Made by a program: the position numbers and the translations under genes
Origin: Megamerina dolium
Lineage: Eukaryota > Arthropoda > Insecta > Diptera > Megamerinidae
Assembly (NCBI GenBank): GCA_963854835.1
Contig: OY978528.1
Location: 56,192,761 to 56,256,760, forward strand
Length of the DNA stretch: 64,000 nt
Direction: 5' to 3'
Shown here: piece after piece, positions 24,981 to 36,934 of the stretch
How the letters are laid out: each line of letters starts with the position of its first letter
Numbering within the stretch: the first letter of the stretch is position 1
The notes under the pieces: generated by a model
Databases searched by the model: none
What the model was told of the DNA's origin: nothing
What the model saw: only the letters and a program-made list of their open reading frames with translations

Positions 24981-26994
24981 AAAATATCTTCAAACATTCT
25001 TGAAAACTTTACATTTGAAGTGTTTTCTGAAATTCATAAACAATAATTCTGCAACAGTTTAATAATTTAAATTTCCATATATGAATCACATGTCGTCTCT
25101 TAAACACCATTTCTATCACCAAAGTAATACCTATGCCTATTAATATGAGTTCACATTCAAACTGTGTATATGTAGGATATTTAATCATAATATCCTTCTT
25201 TTGTTTATCATTATGCTACCTCTCTTTCCTTGTTGTTCTTCTTGTACGGCTGGCTGTACAATATTTATGATGTAGTCTGCAAAAGGAATAGGCGAATGAC
25301 CTCAAACAACATTCTGAATATACAAGTATTAGTATACCTATTTGTGCCAGATGTTTAGGTATGGGTTAAAACAAAAAACCATTTAATAAAAACAAAAAGT
25401 ATGTATACTTGTCGTCAGTTTAGGTTACAGTAGAATAATAACAAGAACAATTTGACAAGCAGACAACCATCTAACCAACCACCTGCTATGATAAAAAGGT
25501 TTGTGTTTTCTTTCAAGACACTATGTACCACCATTGCTGTTAACATTATCCTCTGAAACGTATTAAGACAGCAATAAAAGCACGCACATCTTTATGCCAT
25601 GTCTTTCACTTATTCTCTTCATTAGATCAAAGCAAAAAACAACAAATTTGTTACAATTTTTTTTTGCTGAGAAAGAAAGCACCAAATAACGGCGACATCT
25701 CTAAAAAATAACGGTAAAAACTACAACAACAAGTATACATTATTATGTAGCAATACATTTCTTAATCCTTGCTGTGCAGTTAAACCGGCTGAATGAATGA
25801 ATAAATCTTCGCTCGTTGGAAACTCAAAACAAAAATGTGATTAAACTTTGCTGCAATGCTATAATATGAAAATTGGTCATATTTGTCAGCAATATAATCT
25901 GCCTCATCTATAGTCACAGTACAACAAAATATGGCTGCTGACGTCTGTCAAAACTGACGTTTAGGCGATCTAAAGTGAAGCAGGAATAAAGATTTTCTTA
26001 ATACGAATTTTTCGTGATAAATTTTCATATTCACTCGACTGGTGTAAATGCACAGAGTTAAAAATACGAGTGTCGCAATGACAAAGCAAAAGATAGAGAG
26101 CAAGATTGTTGCTCCCGCAATAATGTTAAATCATTATGTTTAGTATAGAACCGCAAGCATACAACAAAATACTTGTATTGCAAAAAAAAAAAAAAAAAAA
26201 CAAAACACAGATGAACGTACGATACAATGAATAAGAAAAAAACCAACATTTGAAAGAATAGAGTAGTAGTAGAAGCAGACGACGATGAAAATCTGTGGCA
26301 CTGGGTAAACTTTACTTCACTGTTGATTACACAGTAAATGTGTGCTTGTATGTACATATATATGAGTTTCTCTCTGTGTGTGTGTGTGTGTGTGTTAAAT
26401 AAATTGGCAACATGTGTGCAACAACATGAAGACAAGTAGGCAGGCTGGCAGGCAGACAGGCAAGACAACAAGCATAGCAAAAATTTTGTCAGACAACATA
26501 AAGGCATCAACATTCATTTGTGTATACAGTAAAACCTGCAAAATTGGACACATATTAATTTGGAAAAATTTCATAATCGCACATTTGATTACATGTCAGT
26601 TCCCTTGACAATTTAACAATAGTTTATGCTTCATGTCGTGAACATCATATAAAATTAGTTGGGCAAATTGAATGGTAAATGTGTTCAATTTTCGTTATTT
26701 CACTGTATTTTTATACTACGGGTATATGGGGGTACACCATCTTTATAGCTCACTGAATGTAACCAAACCAACGAACACAGCAACTGGTAGCTGCACTCGT
26801 ATGTACTCGTATGTTATGATATGTTCAAGCCTTTGTACGTAGTTTATGTATATGATTTCTGGTGAGTAAATATTGTACATTGTATGCACTCGCATATTAA
26901 TCGTTATCAAAATCAAAACAAAGCAAAAGAAAATATGAAATCAAAATGTGAAGAAGAAAAAATTTTAAACGAATAGGAGCATAAGAAATATTAT

Positions 26995-27025
<31 letters not shown>

Positions 27026-27289
27026 CATCTACTACAACAAGACGAAAGGTTTTGACATTGCAAACGAATACTGGATGGTCGGCAAAGAACAACAGAACAA
27101 AACTGAAGTAGAAGAAAAATAAAGTAGAACCAAAATGGAAAAGAACCACTTCGTGTTGCTCACTAAAACTAAGCCAGATTTGGTTTTCTTTTTTATTTTG
27201 TTTCTACTTAAATCCAAATTAGTCATTTTTCTTTTTCTCTTGGCTATCACTTCGAACTGCGTGATACATACTTATCATTGGTGAATACA
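24981..27289. other. No gene seen; microsatellites (GT)n and (TAG)n
   Basis: A GT run lies near 26375..26395 and a TAG triplet run at about 26995..27025. The 151-aa frame at 26058..26513 is an artefact of hydrophobic codons from simple sequence, with no family match seen. Confidence 0.45.
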
Positions 27290-28580
27290 AAGAAAGAGCG
27301 CGCTCAAAAATTGGTCACGAAAAAGACGCGTAAAAAACGTCGGTAAATAAAAACGTGTTAACATAGTTGACGGCTAAGTAAGACGCGTAAACATAGCTGA
27401 CAGAGAAGAAAGACGCTTAATTATAATTGACGGCGAAGAAAGACGCATAAACATAATTGATGACGGTGATTGCTGTAAATGCAATGGGGCATTCAATTTA
27501 TCACAATAGAAACGAAAAACACTAAGAAATTGACACCAACACTATTGAAACTTAGCTACAATATGAAATTTAGATACAAAAAAAAAAAACAATTGTAAAT
27601 GATATGTAGGCGTGATTTGCATTATGAGTTCATTTTTAAAATCTAAATCTTATACTTATACCGGAAAAAATACTTCTGTATTGAAGGGAGGGCAGTTTTT
27701 CAGTAGACCACGCCCACTCAAGAACTCAGTACTTTATTGTTAAAAAAAATCTTAGTATAATGTAAAGGCCAAGGGTTGAAATCATGATTTCTGTTTTTGG
27801 TCCCGTCATTTTCAAATCCAATTACACACAATTTTGGTTTCACCGATCATAGGTTAGGTTAGGTTGTCGCACTCAATTGTATACCTCCCTATTAGGAAAT
27901 GCCACAAAAATCGATCACAAAATATTTTAAAATTAGCTGCTAAAAATATTGGACACGAAATTTGGGTGCCATACGAATTGATGTAAAAATATGATGATTA
28001 GAATTTCACACTACAAAGCCTTGGTTAAACGGAACGAAAATCGATACACATCTTAAACAGACATTGACTGAATATGAGAAATGGGTCTGAAAAGGAACCA
28101 TCTGCTTTGGGCAGTTGCGTAAATTCTAAGTTCGGACGTCTACTGTTAACAATTGCACTCATTGAAGCTAGCGATTGACAAGAAGCGGATAGAATTGACC
28201 AATGGAAGAGGATTTGAGTTAAGAACGCCATGCTGCACATGTCTATATTGAGACAGAGGCTCTGGAAGTTTGGTTGAAACATTTTTATTACCATATTTTT
28301 GTCATTGCAAATCTTACTTAATGATGAACAAATTGTCATCAAGAGAATTATAAAAATCGCGTTGTCGGTTATCGAGCTAGGTCTTCTAAGAGAGCGGCAT
28401 TACGGAGTTGCCTTGGTGCATATTTCACTCAAATTGCACAATTTTTACAATGCTTATATTTAAGCATCTTTCTTCGCCGTGAACTATATGTATGCGTCTT
28501 TTTTCGTAGTCAATTATATTTACGCGTCTTCCTCGCCGACGTTTTTTTCACGGTCATTTTTGAGCGCGAGTCTTTCTTCG
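27290..28580. mobile_element. Long-TIR element with subterminal tandem repeats
   Basis: The left end (27290..27480) and inverted right end (28450..28580) match. AAAGAGCGCGCTCAAAAAT pairs with ATTTTTGAGCGCGAGTCTTT. Inward lie several units of about 30 bp (GACGCGTAAACATAGCTGAC, GACGCTTAATTATAATTGAC, GACGCATAAACATAATTGA), inverted on the right. The interior (27840..28340) includes a stray GGTTAGGTTAGGTT block and a weak mariner-like piece (WVPYEL). No transposase of its own is visible. The structure suggests a foldback-like or other non-autonomous DNA transposon. Confidence 0.65.
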
Positions 28581-29635
28581 TATGCATCGACGATATACGT
28601 AGGTACGTAAGTAAAAAAAAATATAATTAAGTATAAATGTGCACACACACGTCCCCATACAAAAAAAAGCAATTATTTAACTTTAATTTAAAAAAATTTG
28701 CTGAAAACAATATTTTAAAATATATTGCATATACAAAATGCACAAGTCGTCGACCGGTGTGGTCAGTAAACCGATGTTTGAGATACACGCGCGTATTGAA
28801 TTCGTTCAAGTTACACAAACAAACAAAAAATAACACAAAAACCCCATAGGCATAACATGATGACGTCAGAAGTGGGTACGCTAATGTAAACACATTATGT
28901 TTCATGGAAATAATTTTAGTGATTTCAATCAAATTTGCATATAATTGCAATTTGTAATGATTGAACATGATGATGTGGATGATGATGATGATGGTGGTGG
29001 TTATCATCATCTTAACAATTTGTTTGCTTTCTTAATTAAAATATAGCATAAATATATACAGCAAATAAAAAATTATATTTTTATTCTTCTTCTGCTTTAC
29101 TTATTCACTTTATATGGAAAATATTGATCCAATCTTATCGCTTCTATCTATAAAAAAAATTATTTGAAATGTTGTTTAGCGACAAATACGAAATTTTTAC
29201 AATTTTTATATAAGTACAAAAAAAAATCTGAACGCACAATACAGATAGAGAAAAAGAGAGAATAAAATATATCAATGCCATTATATACACAAAAAAAAGA
29301 GCGAAATTTATCATTCAAGAGACAACCAAATAACAAAAATGGGTGGTTGATTGTCTAGTCGAGTACTGCAATTTATTGTCACAGTAGTCATGGGTAGTAT
29401 TGTACATAACAAGAGAGCAAAGCTACAAGCAAAGTGCAATAAATAAAATTTCAAAGAAGAATTAAAAGCACTCATACAAGCATACAGCATACAAGTTGTA
29501 CGTTTGTATGCATATTTATAGAAAAATAAAACAATAAACTAAGTAAGTAAATGAATACACACAATAATACGCATCAAAAAGAAAACACAAAAATAATAAT
29601 TGGCATGACAACAAGAAAGAAGTAGTAATATAATC

Positions 29636-29680
<45 letters not shown>

Positions 29681-30099
29681 GAAAGAGCTGTTGATATTGA
29701 TAATGCGACTTTAGAAATTCAAAAGTTGCAATGCGAGTACATTTAATCAACAATGATGACAAAAGTCAACATCTTTAATTCATATTTAATCCAGCAAAGG
29801 CCTATTATAATATTAAGTATATTTTAATTTAAACTCCCATTTCAATGATCGGTGACAGTGAGAATAGGGCATAGAATATGAAAATTAACTAGAAAAGCAC
29901 TATTATTGGCACTTCTTGAGAATTATCAACACAAAAAATTGTTTTGGTATTTTTAGTGGTTTATCTAAAACAAATAAATACAACAAAAATGATTCGCATT
30001 TGAATATTTTTCCCAGTCTGTGATCAATGGTCCATTTTTTTACGTTTACTTTAAGATTTTATTTAACATGATTAGAATTGCCCAACTTGCATCAAATAT
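28581..30099. other. No gene seen; (AAT)n microsatellite
   Basis: An AAT/ATA triplet run spans about 29636..29680 and a GATGAT cluster lies near 28970. ORFs here are chance products of low-complexity DNA. Confidence 0.45.
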
Positions 30100-30480
30100 A
30101 CACCGTTTTTTATTTTATAATTTGTTGCCACTTTAAAAGTAACTTTCATAATGCCGCTCTCATTATGGAAGCACTGGTCCGTATACCCCAAATACTCGTC
30201 AAACCGATATTCAGTCTTGTCCATTGAATAAGAATGGTGATCAATTGATACTAGATCCGGACTATAGCGTAGGGATGCATCAAAACTTCCTAAACAAGCT
30301 TCTTGAGTTTGTGGCGAGCCATTATAGACGTATGTGACCTGGATTTGTTCTGATGGAATACAAAACCTCTCCTGTTGGCCAATTGTGCCGCTTCTGGTCG
30401 ATCGCCAGCTTCAAACAGTGTTATTGTTGGCAATAGAAGTCCAAACATACATTGTGTTTGGCCAGGCATCAAACAGTCCA
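30100..30480 (-). mobile_element. mariner C-terminal fragment
   Basis: The minus-strand frame reads HTSIMARHKLKKL after a HQNKS block. It aligns in order with the second-Asp region (NAKPHTSIVTRQKLRDL) of the element at 46586. The left end keeps the conserved TTGTTGCCACTTT.AA.GTAA block of that family. Heavily decayed. Confidence 0.6.
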
Positions 30481-33077
30481 TACCATATGATTTCTTTTAT
30501 GTTCCACCGCCTAGAGAAAAATTAATGAATTTCTTTTTGCCCAATCTGATATTTAAATAAAAAATAATGCCCGAAAAAAATTCGAATGGAATTTCATTTA
30601 TATAGATCACAGAGTTTTTGATAAATATAGCCCAGAGAAGAATTAAATTCAAGTCGCAAGAGCACAACTCAGTTTTAGTTATCAGTTATCCCTAAAACTA
30701 TTAACTGTAGTTGGAATATTTTCAAAATACTATGCTTTTCAAATAAGCAAAATAAAAATAAAAACGACATTATTTAAGTATATCTATATCTCGTAGCAAA
30801 CCCTCTGAACACTTTTACGAGTCTATGAGCTATAAACTGGAGAATTTTAACGAAAAATCCACCACATAACAAAATCTTTATTTTGGCAAATAATTCACCA
30901 AAATTGCAAGCTTTACAAAACCTAGCGTACTTTTATCTCACCACGACATGTATTGTCTCTCCAAAAATTTCCTCTCTATGTAGTTGAAACTTTAGTATTT
31001 TAAAATAATCCATTTTACTACAGTCACTCTCAAAAATAATATCATATAAAAGTCCTTTATTTTTTACATTTGTAGACTAATAGCCCTGACAGACGGCAGC
31101 GTTAATCCGAATTAACGATTTAAATCGAATTAACTCGGGCATTAACTGCAGCTAATCCACATTAACTCGACGAGTTAATTCTCAAAATTAAAGAGGATTA
31201 GGGCAATTTGCGATGGCAACACTGCTGAAAAATTTCTATTGTGAATTTTTCTCGATCCATCTTACAAAACAATAGGTGTGTTCGCTTATAAAAAACTATG
31301 AGCAATTGTTAACAGTTTTCGACATGAAAAGCGTCGGTGAACAAATAAATCCAGCTGCCAATTAAGAACGGTGAATGTCAATTTACAAGTCTCTGATACT
31401 TTTCAGTTCACGTAATTCTTGTAGATTTTCTCATAATGAGAGTGACAGCTGACAGAAATTGATAGTGATAGTAATGTAAGTATTGTATTGAGCAGACCAT
31501 AAAAATTCATTTACAGTCTCTCTCACAAATAATATCGTTAGAAGCCCTGTAGTATTTATTTCGCAAAAAAATGTTCAGAACTTTAATATTTCTAAATCAG
31601 TTATTTATGATCATTTTTTTGGTAGAGTAACGAAATATTTTTTCATACAAAAATCCAATTATTCGAATTTTGTAAACATTTCAGCCTACAAAATGTTACC
31701 GCTAAAACCAAAATATGAAAATCATTATAAGTAATAATGGCAACTTTTTATCCATAAGGCGCTCTAATGTTCATTTGTATAAGAGTACTAAAAACAAAAT
31801 ATTATATGAACGTAAACAAATAAATTAATATACACATATGGTGAAGCGCAATTCAATGAACAAAAGCAAACTGAAACCTTGCTATTATAAATATGTACAT
31901 ATAGGAATACTCACAAGACGAAAAATAAAAAATTGCTTTTTTCTTTTTTAAATAACGAATTAAATAACAAGAGAACATTCTACGGATATTGGGTATATGT
32001 GTTGCTGGTCGGTTATTGAACTCATTACTTCAACGCTCATTCCAAATTAATACGATATTGAATATTTAAAACTTAAAATGTAGATAAGTATGTGTATATA
32101 AAATCACCTATACTTTTGAAGAAACTACCAAATTTATAATAAAATTAATAAAAAAAAATTCACTAACCAAACCACTAATCAACTCTAATCGTCATCACTA
32201 CAGATAATACATACTACACGATTTCATCAAGGTGACAACACACAAATACTAGTGTAACTTGTTTTCAGATCTCCTTATCGCCATTAGCTTCAACATCATC
32301 ATCATTATCATCATCAAAAAATTACTATAAACAAATAAGATTCAATAATAAAAATCGTTGTTAAAAACAACAAAGAATAAAAGTCAATATTTTCGCCAAG
32401 ACGAAAATTATTCCATAAAATTTATTAGCAAAATAGTCTTGTTTCGAAACGTTATTGAAGTTATGCATCAATTTTTAGTACGAAAAATTAAAAAATTGCA
32501 TATCATGCAATTTTGCAATTTTGTTTCCAAATTGACTAAGAAACTGAAGATAAAGAAAAAACTATGCGAATAATAGCAATTCTTTGTATTGTCTCAAAAT
32601 TCAATTTTAAAAAATTGAAAAATTGTAACAAAATCATTGCATCGTTATTTGACATTAGAACGTCTATTGCATATTGCGTAGTAGGCTATTTAGAACGACA
32701 AAATTACAAATAAATTATGATAAAATCATCTGATACGCATTTCTATAAATTTCGCTGTGCTGCTTCTCAATAAAAATAAGTATTGTAATTCTAAAAATAG
32801 AAAGCGTATTAAAATAAATTTTAATTTGAAGTGCGAGAAAGTATAAAAATAAATTCAGAAACATGAAAGTTAAACATTATGCTATAAAAGAAGTATATAT
32901 GTATATATTTATAGTAGGTACTTTTATTTGCACTAAACACTTTGTAAAAAGCGAAAAATTCAAAACTTTACAGGAGAACGAAGCAAGTTCACATTTCAGT
33001 GTCAAGTTTTTATTTTCTGTCTGCAGCTACTCACAAGGGTTGAAGATAGAAGCAAAGTATATTTGGAAGGTCTGGAG
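30481..33077. other. No gene seen; TTAA-rich block at 31090-31200
   Basis: Around 31090-31180 GTTAAT/ATTAAC palindromes are unusually dense. The block is flanked by a diverged direct repeat (CACTCTCAAAAATAATATC at 31024 and TCTCTCACAAATAATATCG at 31516). No ORF of interest. Confidence 0.4.
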
Positions 33078-33702
33078 GGCGGTCCCAGAACTACCCGACC
33101 TAACATATAGATGGCGGCAGTAGTTTGAAAAAAATTACTGAAAACAGTGGACTGAAAGGGGAGAATCGTGTCCAAAGAAGGCGAAGACAGTTCCATCTGC
33201 AGGCAAGGTTATGGCGTCTGTTTTTTGGGATGCACGTGACATAATTTTTATTGATTACGCCGAGTATTATGCTAATTTATTGCAGCGTTTAAGTGATGGA
33301 ATTAAAGAAAAGAGGCCGCATTTGGCGAAAAAGAAATTGTTGTTTCATCAAGACAATGGACCAGTTCACACATCCGCTATTGTGATGGCCAAAATTAATG
33401 AGTTAAAGCTCGAATTGCTTCAGCACGCACCTTATTCGCTAGATTTAGCTCCTTCGGATTATTTTCTATATCCAAATTTGAAAAAATGGCTTGGTGGTGG
33501 AAGATCTGCAAGCAAAGACGTGGAGTCTACGGTAGATGGCTATTTTAATGAGCCAAACAGTTCATACTATAAACAGGGTATCGAAGCTATAGAATATCGC
33601 TGGGAAAAGTGTATAGAGCTAAAAGGTGATTACGTTGAGAAATAAAGAAAAATTTTCCCAAATTTGTTGATTTCTTTGTTAGGTCGGTTAGTTCTGGGAG
33701 CG
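33078..33702 (+). mobile_element. mariner, internally deleted, intact C-terminal frame
   Basis: TIRs GGTCCCAGAACTACCCGACC at left and its inverse near GGTCGGTTAGTTCTGGGAGC at right. After the 5' end the N-terminal half is deleted. An uninterrupted frame then runs from about 33140 to 33645: TVPSAGKVMASVFWDA, LFHQDNGPVHTSA (second Asp), PYSLDLAPSDYF (third Asp, 34 residues later, the DD34D mariner spacing), ending GIEAIEYRWEKCIELKGDYV. The first catalytic Asp and HTH are gone, so it cannot transpose by itself. It looks like one of the younger mariner copies here. Confidence 0.85.
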
Positions 33703-34691
33703 CGCTCGTAATATCAATGGGGGTTGATCAAATATAAAATAACCCTAGAGGAGACTCCTGGACAATTATGTGATAATTCCTCGATTTACAGTTATTTTTG
33801 CGTTCATTTTGTATAGTACCCCCTCCAAGGGGTGGATATAGAGGATAAGTACTTTCCACAAAAACCTTGGAAAAGTTAAGTCAGGAGCTAGTCGTAAATC
33901 GTATCCCTCTAGGGGCGACTACTGGAAGCGAAACAAGCCTATAAATCTACACGCACTAAATGATGTGTGAAAATCAAAATAAAAGAAAAAGCGTTTTCGG
34001 AAAATGTGGTGCTTCTTACTTCTTTACCACCAACCTTTCAAATGAATTACATATATACAAATTCGTACGTATTTGGTTACGTGTAACTTCAAATAAGCAA
34101 AAATGTATAAAAGCAGTATAATGAAATAATCATACATACATGTTTCAGCGAAAAATTATCAAATTAATTGGAAAATAAATATTTAAAAACCCCTCAGAAA
34201 TACAAGTGTATAAAATAAATACAATGCAACAACAACAATTGGACAACTAATAAATAAATGAAATATGGCATTTGTATGTATATGTATTTAAATTTATTTA
34301 AAAAATAAATAAATAAATAATAACCATTACCAGTACGTACATGTATATATTTATATAAATTATAGAGAATATAAACGTAAAACAAAACTAAAAAACAACA
34401 ATTTCAAAAGAGAATTGACGCACGCAAGTGATAGCGAGACAGGGCCGAAGTACCTTTACTTTGAGAACTTTATATGTAGTTATAATTGGTTGGAATCAAC
34501 ATAATTTCTCGATCACCTATCATGTAACCGTACGCATCAATGTCATGGGATCGGAGCAATAGGCCAAAAACTTAAGGCTGAATATATGCATTGTCAATGG
34601 TCTGACTCAGGCCCCAATTCATTTATAAGTAAAATTCCGATGCACAATTCGATTTAATTCTTAATTTATTTTAGAAAGTTTTACTTAAATA
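33703..34691. other. No gene seen
   Basis: CCCTAGAGGAG near 33745 and CCCTCTAGGGGC near 33905 form a weak inverted pair, too imperfect to call. The rest is AT-rich non-coding DNA. Confidence 0.4.
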
Positions 34692-35515
34692 CGAAGGTGG
34701 GTCAATAAGTCGCTAAAAATTGATAAAAGCCTTATAACTTTATTCTGAACGTGAACAAATTGAATTTCTTATGATTATTAAAACAATTTTTTTGCGCGAA
34801 GAATTTCACGCAAACTATACGAAACTTCAAAAATAAGTATGGAGCTCTTCGATATCGTTTGCAATTATCCATCCACCACTGGTCACCCAATTGAGACGAT
34901 CATACCAGAAATGGTCGATAAAATTCACGGTATGATATTGGACGATCGGTTTGTGATGGTGCACGATCTTGAAAATGCTACAGACTTATTAAATGGATCA
35001 GTGACCGCAAGATCGAGAGTTCGACAGTTGATACGGTAAAGTTCTCGTGGTGAATCGAATCCGAAGAAGGCCAGTTGGGTGTGTCAGCCAACAAGGTCAT
35101 GATGACAGTATTGGGGGATGTGAGCGGCGTCATTAATTCAGAGCTGTCGGATCGATTCGACTCCAATTTGAAGTAAAAACGAAAAATTTTTCTTCCACCA
35201 GGACAACACAACGGCGCGCACGTCTGAAAAAATCGATGGCAAAACTGTATTAATGAGGTTCAAAATTGATCCTTCATCCAGCATATTCTCCAGCTCTAGC
35301 TTTCTGCGTTTATTTCCTCGTCTGTAAGAAATTTGAGTCGAATGAAGGGGTCAATGATGAAAATCCGACTCGTTTAATGGCCTTGAGAAATCGAATTATC
35401 GGACGTAACAGTGGAGGAAGTGTATCGAACTGAAGAGGCTATCTTGAAAAATAAAACTTTTTTGGCCGAATAGGATTATCCATATTTGGATTTATACAAA
35501 CTTTTTCCTCCTCGT
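34692..35515 (+). mobile_element. mariner relic, decayed, middle missing
   Basis: The left end reads ACGAAGGTGGGTCAATAAGTCG and the right end stops near TTTTTCCTCCTCGTA. Between them are transposase scraps: ETIIPEMVDKIHGMILDDRF (DNA-binding to linker region) and FHQDNTTARTSEKIDGKTV (second Asp). GTGTATCGAACTGAAGAGGC near the end corresponds to the conserved CIEL-type C-terminus. It is the same family as the right half of the 10795 relic. Confidence 0.65.
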
Positions 35516-35639
35516 ATATATTTATATACGAATATATTTTGGAATTTTCAAAATAAAAATTTGTAACACGACCTTTTTGTACATTTAGGGTAAATTATTA
35601 AACTACGACAAATCCTGGAGTTGTTCCACTTAATTATCG

Positions 35640-36200
35640 ATTATAAAACTGCTTTCGACACTCCGATAAGGATTGCTCTAGACAACAGGGCCTTAATTCA
35701 AAATGTCAGTATGAGATGATTTTCGAGAGACAAATCCTATGCTTGATCTTTGGAGCTCTTTGCGTTAGTGGCGAGTATCGGCTCTAAAAGATATATGCCG
35801 ATATAGAAATACGTATTAAAATCTAGTGGCTACTCTGGCTCGGTCGAATGGGAGAATACGCCTCAACTAAAAATGTGTTGTATTTGGAACCCGCTGGGTC
35901 CACATCTCTGAAATATTTTTTGGTTTTGGGGTTCTTACACCAGTATCAACAGATTTAGGTCAGGTAATTGTGCCGGCTATTCCAAAATCCGTACAATGTT
36001 GCCTTCAAACCTCTTTTTTGCCTTTTCGAAAGTATGTTTAGAGTCGTTTTGTTCGTAGAACAGTCGTATTAAAACTTTTTAAAATGAGTAGGCAATAAGT
36101 GCCAAGAGGCCCTCTGACATAAATTGCTAAGGTTTCAATGAGTCCCAGTTTAAAATAATAATAAGAGGAATTGCCAGAATGAATTTGTTATTTCCAACAA
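35640..36200 (-). mobile_element. Tc1-like transposase relic
   Basis: Minus-strand translation gives QDNDSKHTFEKAKKRF and PAQLPDLNLLILV, which correspond to the Tc1 QDNDPKHTS (second Asp) and PAQSPDLNPIE (third acidic residue) motifs in the right order and spacing. Stops and frameshifts throughout. Confidence 0.65.
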
Positions 36201-36539
36201 CTAATTTTGGAAGTATTATAACAACGATGATAAGCTTAAAAAACATTTTCCGGAATATCTAAAAAAAAATTTTCGAAAATTAATCACTACTTTTTATACT
36301 ACTTTCAAATCGTTCGCCCATGTTCTTATATTTTCGAATACGTTTATATGTATAGTATAATCCTATATAGAGCGAATTAACGCATATACGAACAAATAAG
36401 ATTAATTTTTCTTGTTTTTGTGTTTCTTATTTGAACTTCTGTGTGATATTACTACTATCTTCAAGTGCGTTATCTCAACAAAAATAAAATAATTACAATT
36501 ATAATAGAATAAGAAAAATAGCGGAAAAGCATACACTAC

Positions 36540-36779
36540 CCTGCAAAATTTTGAATATATTTCAAAAAGAACACGTTATTCTTTTGATTTTTGACATGTT
36601 CGATTTATTGTTGTTGTATTTGATAAAATAAAATGATTTTGGAGATATAAAAAATTGAACTAGTTTCAAATTGCTTAATTTGAAGTAGCCTTTTGGCTTA
36701 CTTCAAACTCGTTTGATGAGAGTGCACGCTTTGGTAGACCCAGAAAAATAACTAAACAGGATGATCGTCTGTTACAAAT
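36540..36779 (+). mobile_element. Tc1-like relic, 5' part (split by a LINE)
   Basis: Plus strand reads ARFGRPRKITKQDDRLLQ, the GRPRK linker of Tc1 DNA-binding domains, directly before the LINE insertion. The continuation is at 42807. Confidence 0.65.
36767..36779. repeat. Target-site duplication, left copy (GTCTGTTACAAAT)
   Basis: The 13-bp sequence is repeated at 42807..42819 on the other side of the LINE. Confidence 0.85.
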
Positions 36780-36934
36780 TTTTTTTTTTTTGTTAGCTTA
36801 TTTTTTTTTTTTTATTGAATCTTTCTTAAATACAAGAAACTAACAATAAGTATTCAAATCTTACAAACTAAATAAAACTATGTGATATCCCCTACGTTCC
36901 ATCACAATTTGGTGAGTCGCGAGATGTAGCAATT

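Noticed and set aside
26058..26513. 151-aa minus-strand ORF
   Set aside because: Low-complexity hydrophobic and His/Thr repeats from GT and poly-A tracts; no splice or homology support.
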